Origin: JBHYDC01 sp051861205
GTDB taxonomy: Bacteria; Pseudomonadota; Alphaproteobacteria; Rhizobiales; Pleomorphomonadaceae
Length of the DNA stretch: 64,000 nucleotides
Assembly (NCBI GenBank): GCA_051861205.1
Contig: JBHYDC010000007.1
Span: 1-64,000 of the forward strand
Reading direction: 5' to 3'
In this document: piece by piece, positions 10,426 to 17,945 of the stretch
Numbering within the stretch: position 1 is the stretch's first letter
How the letters are laid out: each line of letters starts with the position of its first letter
The notes under the pieces: generated by a model
The model's database searches: none
The model's input: the letters and a program-made list of their open reading frames with translations, nothing else
What the model was told of the DNA's origin: nothing
Made by a program: the position numbers and the translations under genes

Positions 10426-11454
10426 TCACCGTTCGGTCAGTTTCAGTTCGATGCGGCGGTTCTTCGCATTGATCTCATCGGTATCGCCAACCTCCAGCGG
10501 TTGGAATTCGCCGAATCCGGCCGCGACAAGGTGATTGGGCGAAACACCCTTGTCGATCAAATACTTGACGACCGAAATCGCACGGGCGGCCGAAAGCTCC
10601 CAGTTATCGCGGAAACGGCCAGATCCCGAGAGCGGGCGGGCGTCCGTATGCCCGTCGACCCGAAGAACCCAACCGATTTCCGCCGGGATCTGACCTTCCA
10701 GTTGCATCAGCGCATCGGCCAGCTTGTCCAACTCGCCCTGCCCCGCTTGGTTCACGTCGGACTGGCCGGACGTGAACAGCACCTCGGACTGAAACACAAA
10801 CCGGTCGCCGACAACCCGGATATCGGAGCGCTGCGAAAGAATCTCGCGAAGCCGGCCGAAGAAGTCGGAGCGATAGCGCGACAATTCCTGCACCCGCTGC
10901 GCAAGCGCAACGTTGAGACGCTTTCCAAGGTCCGCGATCTTCGTCGAGCTTTCACGGTCCCGGCTTTCGGAAGCATCGAGCGCGTCTTCCAGCGCCGCGA
11001 TCTGGCGGCGCAGGGCCGCGATCTGCTGGTTGAGCAGCTCCACCTGAGCCATCGCGCGCTGGCTGACGCGCTTTTCATCGGTGAGTTGCGACGTCAAAAC
11101 CGCGACCTGATCGCCGGATTTGGTGGCCTGCCCTTCCTGGCTGGCCATCAGCCCCTGCAAACTGTCGCGCGCGGCCTCGGCTTCGCCGAGATTGGCCTGG
11201 AGCGCCACCACATTGTCCTGGAGATCCCGGTTGCTCGCCCGCTCCAACGCCAGTAGCTCGGTAAGCTCCGCGATCTGGCTATTCAGCCTGTTCAGAACGG
11301 TATCCCGGTCGGTGATTTGTTGGCTCAAAAAGAACTGCGCCAGCATGAAAATCGTCAACAAGAAGATGATCGACAGGACGAGCGTGGTGAGCATATCCAC
11401 GAAGGCCGGCCAATAATCTTGCTGTGTCGAGAAGCGGCGCCGTCCGAGTGCCAT
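10426..11454 (-). CDS. MotB/OmpA-type peptidoglycan-binding membrane protein
   Basis: A 342-residue protein with one transmembrane helix near residues 18-42. Asp20 in FVDML lies where MotB, TolR and ExbD carry their ion-binding aspartate. A long coiled coil follows from about 45 to 195, rich in heptads such as LNSQIAELTELLALE. An OmpA C-terminal domain occupies about 225-342, with VDGHTDARP and the final NRRIELKL. The layout is that of a stator B-subunit that grips peptidoglycan. Its partner is the MotA-like gene 82 bases upstream. No flagellar genes are near, so this is probably a non-flagellar ion-driven machine. The exact role is unknown. Confidence 0.8.
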   Translation of the reverse strand: MALGRRRFSTQQDYWPAFVDMLTTLVLSIIFLLTIFMLAQFFLSQQITDRDTVLNRLNSQIAELTELLALERASNRDLQDNVVALQANLGEAEAARDSLQGLMASQEGQATKSGDQVAVLTSQLTDEKRVSQRAMAQVELLNQQIAALRRQIAALEDALDASESRDRESSTKIADLGKRLNVALAQRVQELSRYRSDFFGRLREILSQRSDIRVVGDRFVFQSEVLFTSGQSDVNQAGQGELDKLADALMQLEGQIPAEIGWVLRVDGHTDARPLSGSGRFRDNWELSAARAISVVKYLIDKGVSPNHLVAAGFGEFQPLEVGDTDEINAKNRRIELKLTER

Positions 11455-11536
11455 GGGTCAGCCTGTTTCTGGAGTGCCAGCGACGATGACTACATCGCGG
11501 CTCTTGGCGGCGGACGAGCGGTCCGCCCAAATGCGA

Positions 11537-12535
11537 TCAGTCTCGGGCTCGCTCGACGGCGCCCGTCAGGAGTTCCAAAAGCCGCCGGATCTCCTTTTGC
11601 TGCTCGCCTTGTGTTTCAGCCCAGGACCGTACGAGCTGCTGCTCGGCCCTCATATGCTGGACGAGCCCTTGAATACCTTCGGCGAGATTGGCGAGGGCCT
11701 GGTTCGAGCGTCCGCCGGTTCCTCCGCCATCGGCAACCATACGGGTCAACCGGTCGACGGCAACGCGCAACTCTTCCGCGTTGGAAGAACGGCGCACGGC
11801 ATCGCCGAGTTCACCTACATCGATCTCGGCCTGGGTTGAAAGCCAGTCTTCCAGGTCAAGGTAGAACCGGTTCTGCGCCTGCCCCGCCTGAAGATCCAGG
11901 AAACCAAGCACCAGTGATCCGGCGAGACCGAAGAGCGAGGATGAAAAGGCGGTGCCCATGCCGCTCAGCGGCGCCTTCAGCCCGTTCTTCAGATCCTCGA
12001 ACACGACGCCCGCATTGCCGGTGCCGACGTCGAGCGCTTGAATGGTATTTCCGACCGACGTCACCGTGCTGATCAGGCCGTAGAAGGTACCGAGCAGACC
12101 GAGAAACACCAGGAGGCCCGTCATGTAGCGGGAGATATCCCGCGCTTCATCAAGCCGATTCGCGATGGAATCCAGCATCGAACGCATGGTGGACGTCGAG
12201 ATAGATTGCCGGCCCAGCTTATCGCCCAGCATGGTCGCCATCGGGCCGAGCAGCACGGGGGGCTTGCGAACTTCGAGGCCCGGCTCGCCGTAGCGGTAGT
12301 GGTTGACCCACTTGACCTCGGGGAAGAGCCGGATCACCTGCCGGAAAACCAGTAGAATTCCGACGAGGCCCACGGCGAAGATCACGCCGTTGAGCCCTGG
12401 ATTGGCAACGAAGGCCGTTTTCAATTGGTCGAACAGAAGGAATCCCAGGAGGCCCACAATAACAAGGAAAACGAGCATACGCCCGAGATAGACCTGTGGG
12501 CTGGAAAGCTTCGTCCCTTCAATTTCTGTCGCCAT
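11537..12535 (-). CDS. MotA/TolQ/ExbB-type proton channel protein
   Basis: A 332-residue inner-membrane protein with four predicted helices. Two are near the N-terminus (MLVFLVIVGLLGFLLF and VIFAVGLVGILLVF). Two are central, with the signature GLLGTFYGL and the GMGTAFSSSLFGLAGSL segment. This is the MotA/TolQ/ExbB channel fold. The tail of about 100 residues is charged, probably cytoplasmic and partly coiled. It should form an ion-driven stator with the MotB-like product encoded directly downstream. The ATG at 12535 is chosen over an ATG four codons upstream because the latter would abut its ribosome site. Confidence 0.8.
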   Translation of the reverse strand: MATEIEGTKLSSPQVYLGRMLVFLVIVGLLGFLLFDQLKTAFVANPGLNGVIFAVGLVGILLVFRQVIRLFPEVKWVNHYRYGEPGLEVRKPPVLLGPMATMLGDKLGRQSISTSTMRSMLDSIANRLDEARDISRYMTGLLVFLGLLGTFYGLISTVTSVGNTIQALDVGTGNAGVVFEDLKNGLKAPLSGMGTAFSSSLFGLAGSLVLGFLDLQAGQAQNRFYLDLEDWLSTQAEIDVGELGDAVRRSSNAEELRVAVDRLTRMVADGGGTGGRSNQALANLAEGIQGLVQHMRAEQQLVRSWAETQGEQQKEIRRLLELLTGAVERARD

Positions 12536-12717
12536 GGCCGTCCGCATTCCCCAATTACCCACCGAACAGTAAACGCGATTTGAGGCAAAAGGAAAACGTT
12601 CTCGCTGATTTAGGCCACCCCGAAGCGACAAGACGCATCATATCCTGGGGGTAACCAAAATCAGCGGCACCGACATCGGCGAACTGCGAGCCTGGCGGCT
12701 CCAAGGGATGCCCGACG

Positions 12718-13512
12718 CTACTTGCGGGCCTCGCGCAGAGCAGCGAGCAACTGACGGTGGATCGCTTCGTTTCCGGTCACCACGGTCTTGGTGTCGTACA
12801 TGCGTTCCTTGCCGTCCATGTCCGAAACATAGCCGCCGGCTTCCTTGATCAGCAGCCAGCCTGCCGAAATGTCCCAAGGGTTCAAGCCGCGCTCCCAGAA
12901 GCCGTCAAAGCGGCCCGCCGCCACATAGGCAAGGTCCAGCGCGGCCGATCCAAGCCGGCGCAAACCGGCCGACGCTGCCATCACCTGACGCAATTCCTGC
13001 ACATAACCGGCATGATCCGGACGGCCGAGATGAGGAATGCCCGTGCCGATCACGCAGTCCACCATGTCGCGACGGGCAGCGACGCGCAGCCGGCGGTCGT
13101 TGAGGAACGCTCCGGCGCCCCGTTCAGTGGTGTAGAGTTCGTCGTTAGCCGGATTGTAAATGACACCCGCGACCGGCTGGCCATTCTTTTCCAGCGAAAC
13201 CGAGATCGAAAAAAGCGGGATGCCGTGCAGGAAGTTCGTGGTTCCATCCAGCGGATCCACCACCCACCGATGCTGCGGATCGCTGCCCTCGATCTCGCCC
13301 CGCTCCTCCATCAAGAAGCCGTAAGCCGGGCGCACGCGCTTTAGCTCTTCAAACAGCACCTGCTCGGCCTTGCGATCGGCCGCCGATACGAAGTCGCCCG
13401 GCCCCTTCATCGAGACCTGGAGATTTTCCACCTCGCCAAAGTCACGGGCGAGACTGCGCCCGGCCTTGCGAACAGCGGCAACCATCACATTGAGAAGCGG
13501 AGAGCGGGCCAT
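12718..13512 (-). CDS. suhB: inositol monophosphatase family protein (SuhB)
   Basis: A 264-residue magnesium-dependent phosphatase. WVVDPLDGTTNFLHGIP near residue 83 and WDISAGWLLIKEAGG near 211 are the two family signatures holding the metal ligands. It should hydrolyse inositol-1-phosphate or related sugar phosphates, and SuhB proteins can also act in rRNA transcription and translation quality control. The ATG at 13512 gives the common MARSPLLNVMV start. The next gene upstream on the same strand is the Sel1 protein, 187 bases away, so a separate transcript is likely. Confidence 0.92.
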   Translation of the reverse strand: MARSPLLNVMVAAVRKAGRSLARDFGEVENLQVSMKGPGDFVSAADRKAEQVLFEELKRVRPAYGFLMEERGEIEGSDPQHRWVVDPLDGTTNFLHGIPLFSISVSLEKNGQPVAGVIYNPANDELYTTERGAGAFLNDRRLRVAARRDMVDCVIGTGIPHLGRPDHAGYVQELRQVMAASAGLRRLGSAALDLAYVAAGRFDGFWERGLNPWDISAGWLLIKEAGGYVSDMDGKERMYDTKTVVTGNEAIHRQLLAALREARK

Positions 13513-13699
13513 CGGGAAAACCTTACTTAACGAACGTAACATCAGCCAAGGCCGCCTTAGCGGCAACCGGCGGACCGGAACGGATCGGCAGTTCAAAGAA
13601 CAGGAATAGCACCCGCAAAGCGGGTCACGGCGCGCCTACGCATCATAAACAGGAGCAGACTTCAAGCAGAAAGCCACCGGACGCTACTTGCTCGCTGGG

Positions 13700-14713
13700 C
13701 TATTCCGCCCTGAAATCATCGGCAGCCTTGGCCGCAGCCTCGCGGTCTTCCGGCGTCATGGTTTCGACGACACCGTCGAGCCATGTATCCGCAAGCCCGG
13801 CTTTGCGAGCGCGAAAATGCCATTTCGCCGCTTCCTTCAGATCCGTTGGAACGCCGCGCCCGGCCGCATAAAGGCGAGCAAGGCGGTTTTGAGCGATCGG
13901 GTTGCCGGCGCGGGCGGCCATTCGGAACCATTCGGCGGCCGTTGCCTCGCTTTTGGTGACGCCGACACCATTGAAGACCATGATTCCATATTCGATCTGC
14001 GCGCCGACATGGCCACCGCGTGCGGCCTCGGCCATCAGCGCGGCCGCGCGGACATCGTTTTTCGGCACACCCTGCCCCTCGCGGGTCAGGCTGGCGAGCG
14101 CATAAAGCGCGTCAACATTGCCCGACTCCGACGCGGCCTTGAATGCCTCCGCAGACCGGGGCAGATCGGTAAAGCCGCTTTGGGGGTCGAGATAGAGCAG
14201 GCCAAGGCCATAGGCCGCGTCCTTGCGGCCCTTGGCTCGGGCGGCCTCCAAAAGGTCCCGCGCGCGCGTTTGGTCGCGCTGCACGCCGGCGCCGATGGCG
14301 TAGAGATTGGCAAGCTCCACCATCGCACCGGCGTCGCCCCTATCCGCCGCAAGACCGAACCAGACCGCCGCTTCCTTTTGATCGCGGACCACGCCAAGCC
14401 CGTTGGCATAGAGATAGCCGATCAGCGTCTGCGCAGCCGTTTCGCCGCGGTTGGCCAGTTCCAACGCAAGCGCGAAGGCGGTCAAATAGAGGCCGCGCTG
14501 AAAGGCACCGAAGGCATAGTCGACTTTGTCGTAGTCCGGCAGAGCTTCAAGCAAGCTCGGTTCTTTGATCGGCGGCAAGACGAAGGGTTGCACGCCTTTT
14601 TCAGGCTTGGCGCCAACGGAAATGCCTTCGCCGCTTGAGGCCTCCGCCAGCGCCGGCAGAGGCGCCGCCATCAGCGCGGCTAGTGCCAGAACCGCAAACC
14701 GCAGTCCTGTCAT
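13700..14713 (-). CDS. Sel1-repeat (TPR-like) secreted protein
   Basis: A 337-residue protein with a signal peptide of about 23 residues (LALAALMAAPLPALAEA), so it is probably periplasmic. It then carries about six Sel1 repeats of roughly 36 residues, each with the pattern A...LG.LY..G.GV..D...A, between about residues 90 and 320. Sel1 repeats form alpha-solenoids for protein binding. Its ATG overlaps the stop of the upstream ThiE-like gene (ATGA), which implies translational coupling and fixes the start at 14713. Function is unknown. Confidence 0.8.
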   Translation of the reverse strand: MTGLRFAVLALAALMAAPLPALAEASSGEGISVGAKPEKGVQPFVLPPIKEPSLLEALPDYDKVDYAFGAFQRGLYLTAFALALELANRGETAAQTLIGYLYANGLGVVRDQKEAAVWFGLAADRGDAGAMVELANLYAIGAGVQRDQTRARDLLEAARAKGRKDAAYGLGLLYLDPQSGFTDLPRSAEAFKAASESGNVDALYALASLTREGQGVPKNDVRAAALMAEAARGGHVGAQIEYGIMVFNGVGVTKSEATAAEWFRMAARAGNPIAQNRLARLYAAGRGVPTDLKEAAKWHFRARKAGLADTWLDGVVETMTPEDREAAAKAADDFRAE

Positions 14714-15360
14714 GTCGCGGCCTCGGCGCGCTCGACCGCGCGGTCCAAAGCCGCATTCGCTTCGCGGATGCCGGCTGCCGGCCCGCCAGGGTGATCCCAG
14801 ACAAAGCCGCGAACCGCCACGAAATCGGCCCCTGTGGCGGCACAGTCCTCGATCGAGGCAAGGCTCGTTCCGGCAAAGAGCACGCAAGGCGGCTCGAAAA
14901 GGTCGGCCCACCAGCCGCCGAGATCCAACGTTTTGCGATGCACCTCCGGTTCATCCGGCCGGTCGATCATGCCGAAGAAGATATAATCCGCGCCAGCCTC
15001 TCCCGCCGCCATCGCCTCGTGCCGGGTCTTGAACTGACCGGCACCCACGATCGACTTCGGGTGCAACTTTTCAAGTGCGTCCGCGAGCGCGGCGGGGCCA
15101 TCGCTGACATGAATCCCGTCCGCCTTGGAGCGCCCCATCGCCCGCGTATCATCGACCACCAGGGCAGCCGCATCATGGGCCTGCGCGATCGGCACGAGAA
15201 TTTCGGCGATCCGCTGGAGATGCGCCTCCGAGGTCACCTCCGGCGCGATCAGAACCGACGCGACATCGCCCGCCGCCAGCGCTTCTTCGAGCTTTGGGGC
15301 GAAGGACGTGAGATCGATATCGCGCGGGGTGATCAAGAACAGGCGGGAACGCACAGGCAC
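14710..15360 (-). CDS. ThiE/TenI-like TIM-barrel protein lacking ThiE motifs
   Basis: A 216-residue protein with the overall thiamine-phosphate-synthase barrel: LFLITPRD at the start, GADYIFFGMI and FVAVRGFVW near the end. However, the QxRxK segment that binds pyrophosphate in true ThiE is replaced by VLIAPEV, the following ND pair is VDD, and the GVHLGQ segment is GIHVSDGP. It is therefore unlikely to make thiamine phosphate by the usual mechanism. It would often be auto-annotated as thiE. It is translationally coupled to the Sel1 gene and lies just downstream of pgk. Real function is unknown. Confidence 0.75.
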   Translation of the reverse strand: MPVRSRLFLITPRDIDLTSFAPKLEEALAAGDVASVLIAPEVTSEAHLQRIAEILVPIAQAHDAAALVVDDTRAMGRSKADGIHVSDGPAALADALEKLHPKSIVGAGQFKTRHEAMAAGEAGADYIFFGMIDRPDEPEVHRKTLDLGGWWADLFEPPCVLFAGTSLASIEDCAATGADFVAVRGFVWDHPGGPAAGIREANAALDRAVERAEAAT

Positions 15361-15463
15361 GAACTCCTAAGGCAAGGATCACCGGACAAGATCCGCTTGG
15401 CGGACGAGATCACAATTGAATGAAAAGACTCAAAACCGCAAAATCGATGCGATGCGAATGCGG

Positions 15464-15500
15464 CAAAACAGCGAACCCCGCGACGTCGGCCACGGGGTTC
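15464..15500 (-). terminator. hairpin after pgk
   Basis: GAACCCCG and CGGGGTTC pair across a 12-base loop 41 bases past the pgk stop. A short TTTT lies a few bases downstream on the minus strand. This probably separates pgk from the ThiE-like gene. Confidence 0.55.
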
Positions 15501-15540
15501 TCTTCGAGCGTCAGCGTTTAGACGAGACCGGCACAGCCCG

Positions 15541-16731
15541 TTAACGGCTCAAGGCCGCAACGCCGGGCAGTTCCTTGCCTTCCATCCATTCCAGAAAGGC
15601 GCCGCCTGCGGTCGAGACATAGGTGAAATCATCCGCGACGCCGGCATGGTTGAGCGCCGAAACCGTATCGCCGCCGCCCGCGACCGACAGCAAGTTGCCC
15701 GTCTTGGTGCGCGCCGCAGCATGCTTGGCGGCCGCCACGGTGGCCGCGTCAAACGGAGCGATTTCGAACGCGCCGAGTGGGCCGTTCCAGATCAGCGTCG
15801 CCGCCTTGTCGATGGTTGTCGCAACGAGCGCGATTGATTTCGGACCAACGTCGAGGATCATGGCATCGGCGGGAACGGCGGCCACATCCACGACTTCGTT
15901 GGCGGCACCCGCCTTGAACTCGCGTGCCACCACACCGTCCATCGGCAGCACGATCTGGCAGCCCGCCGTCTTTGCCGCCGCAAGGATCCGCAGTGCCGTT
16001 TCCGCAAGATCATGCTCACAGAGCGACTTGCCGACCGCCATGCCCTGCGCGGCCAGGAAGGTGTTGGCCATGCCCCCGCCGATCACGAGGTAATCGACCT
16101 TGCCGACGAGGTTTTCGAGAAGATCGATCTTCGACGACACCTTAGCGCCCCCGACGACCGCCAAAACCGGCCGCTTCGGCGCGCCGAGAGCCGCCTCCAG
16201 CGCCGTCAACTCGGCCTGCATAGTCCGGCCCGCGAAGGCCGGCAGCTTATGCGCCAACCCCTCGGTGGACGCATGCGCACGGTGGGCGGCCGAGAAGGCA
16301 TCGTTGACGTAGAGATCGCCAAGCTCGGCGAGCGCGGCCGCAAAAGCCGGATCGTTCTTTTCCTCGCCCTTGTGGTAGCGGGTGTTTTCCAGAAGCAGAA
16401 TTTCGCCCTTCGCCAGCACGCCGACAGCGGCCTTGGCGACATCGCCGATGCAATCGTCTGCGAAGGCAACCGGCCTGCCGAGGGCCCGCGCAAGCGGCTC
16501 AACCACCGGCTTCAGGGAATCCTCAGCCTTGCGCTCGCCCTTCGGACGGCCGAAATGCGCCAGCAGGATCACCTTGGCGCCGCGATCGGCAAGATCGCGG
16601 ATCGTCGGCACGATGCGCTCGATGCGGGTCGCGTCCGTGACAATGCCGTTTTCCATGGGGACGTTGAGGTCCACACGGACCAGAACCCGCTTGCCAGCGA
16701 CATCGGCGTCGTCGAGGGTCTTGAAGCTCAT
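15541..16731 (-). CDS. pgk: phosphoglycerate kinase
   Basis: Transfers phosphate between 1,3-bisphosphoglycerate and ADP in glycolysis, and the reverse in gluconeogenesis. The protein is 396 residues, a typical length. The N-terminal RVLVRVDLNVPM segment, the HFGRPKG loop near residue 62 and the C-terminal GGGDTVSAL glycine-rich ATP site are all present. A TTG lies two codons upstream, but the ATG at 16731 with GGAG seven bases before it is the better start. It is 74 bases after gap on the same strand, with an intrinsic terminator between them. Confidence 0.97.
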   Translation of the reverse strand: MSFKTLDDADVAGKRVLVRVDLNVPMENGIVTDATRIERIVPTIRDLADRGAKVILLAHFGRPKGERKAEDSLKPVVEPLARALGRPVAFADDCIGDVAKAAVGVLAKGEILLLENTRYHKGEEKNDPAFAAALAELGDLYVNDAFSAAHRAHASTEGLAHKLPAFAGRTMQAELTALEAALGAPKRPVLAVVGGAKVSSKIDLLENLVGKVDYLVIGGGMANTFLAAQGMAVGKSLCEHDLAETALRILAAAKTAGCQIVLPMDGVVAREFKAGAANEVVDVAAVPADAMILDVGPKSIALVATTIDKAATLIWNGPLGAFEIAPFDAATVAAAKHAAARTKTGNLLSVAGGGDTVSALNHAGVADDFTYVSTAGGAFLEWMEGKELPGVAALSR

Positions 16732-16760
16732 CGCCAACTCCAGCAGCGCGTATAGTCATA

Positions 16761-16796
16761 AAAACGAAGTCCGGCGCCGCGATTGACGGCGCCGGA
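16761..16796 (-). terminator. intrinsic terminator between gap and pgk
   Basis: A perfect 10-base-pair stem (TCCGGCGCCG and CGGCGCCGGA, 7-base loop) is followed on the minus strand by ACTTCGTTTTT. It ends gap transcripts just 30 bases before the pgk start. Confidence 0.8.
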
Positions 16797-16805
16797 TCAC
16801 TCAAC

Positions 16806-17813
16806 TCAGAGCGTCTTGCCAACCGCCACGGCCGTATCGGCCATGCGGTTCGAGAAGCCCCATTCGTTGTCGTACCAGGACAGGATACGCACCATCGTGC
16901 CGTCCATCACCTTGGTCTGGTCCATGTGGAAGGTGGACGAATGCGGATCGTGGTTGAAGTCGATCGAAACATTCGGCTCGTTGGTATAGCCGAGGATACC
17001 CTTCAGATACCCGTCAGCGGCTGCCTTGATCGCAGCGTTGATTTCCTCGACCGAGGTCGCGCGCTTGGCCGTGAACACGAGGTCTACCACCGAGACGTTG
17101 GGGGTGGGAACGCGGATCGCGACGCCGTCGAGCTTGCCCTTAAGCTCCGGCATCACCAGACCCACGGCCTTGGCGGCACCGGTCGAGGTCGGGATCATCG
17201 ACATCGCGGCCGCGCGGCCGCGGTAGAGATCCTTGTGCATTGTGTCCAGCGTCGGCTGATCGCCGGTGTAGCTGTGGATCGTGGTCATGAAGCCTCGTTC
17301 GATACCGACGGCATCGTTGAGGACCTTGGCTACCGGCGCGAGGCAGTTCGTGGTGCACGAGGCGTTCGAGATCACAACGTGGTCGGCAGTGATCTTGTCA
17401 TGGTTCACTCCGAACACGACCGTAAGATCCGCCCCGTCGGCCGGTGCCGACACGATCACGCGCTTTGCCCCCGCCGCGAGATGAGCGGACGCCTTCTCCT
17501 TCGAGGTGAAGATACCCGTGCATTCCAGCGCGATATCGACGCCGAGCGCGGCATGGGGCAGTTCAGCCGGGTTCTTGACAGCGGTGACCTTGATCGGCCC
17601 GCGGCCGACGTCGATGGTATCGCCCGCCACCGTCACCTTGTGCGGAAAGCGGCCGTGCACGCTGTCGAAGCGCAAGAGATGCGCATTGGTTTCGACCGGG
17701 CCGAGATCGTTGATCGCAACGACCTCGATGTCGGTCCGGCCAGACTCGATGATGGCGCGCAGAACGTTGCGTCCGATGCGCCCGAAGCCGTTGATGGCGA
17801 CCTTCACTGCCAT
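16806..17813 (-). CDS. gap: glyceraldehyde-3-phosphate dehydrogenase
   Basis: Converts glyceraldehyde-3-phosphate to 1,3-bisphosphoglycerate with NAD and phosphate. The protein is 335 residues. INGFGRIGR at 7-15 is the nucleotide-binding start. Cys153 in SNASCTTNC is the catalytic thiol. The WYDNEWGFSNRM segment near the C-terminus is intact. The start at 17813 has AGGAGAG eight bases upstream. A GAGCCC/GGGCTC hairpin lies in the leader near 17849-17870, significance unknown. It is flanked by tkt upstream and pgk downstream on the same strand. Confidence 0.98.
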   Translation of the reverse strand: MAVKVAINGFGRIGRNVLRAIIESGRTDIEVVAINDLGPVETNAHLLRFDSVHGRFPHKVTVAGDTIDVGRGPIKVTAVKNPAELPHAALGVDIALECTGIFTSKEKASAHLAAGAKRVIVSAPADGADLTVVFGVNHDKITADHVVISNASCTTNCLAPVAKVLNDAVGIERGFMTTIHSYTGDQPTLDTMHKDLYRGRAAAMSMIPTSTGAAKAVGLVMPELKGKLDGVAIRVPTPNVSVVDLVFTAKRATSVEEINAAIKAAADGYLKGILGYTNEPNVSIDFNHDPHSSTFHMDQTKVMDGTMVRILSWYDNEWGFSNRMADTAVAVGKTL

Positions 17814-17945
17814 GAGTTCACTCTCCTCGCGTGCGTGATTTCCGGTGAGCCCTCAAAAATCGGGGCTCCGGACACTCCGCCGATGGACGACGACGCATTC
17901 AGAGCGCCGCACATCCGGTTAGGAACAGCCGAACGCCGGATGCGT

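Noticed and set aside
10426..12535. The MotA/MotB-like pair as the ZorAB core of a Zorya defence system
   Set aside because: No ZorC, ZorD or ZorE nuclease or helicase is adjacent. The tail of the channel protein is short, and the context is housekeeping.
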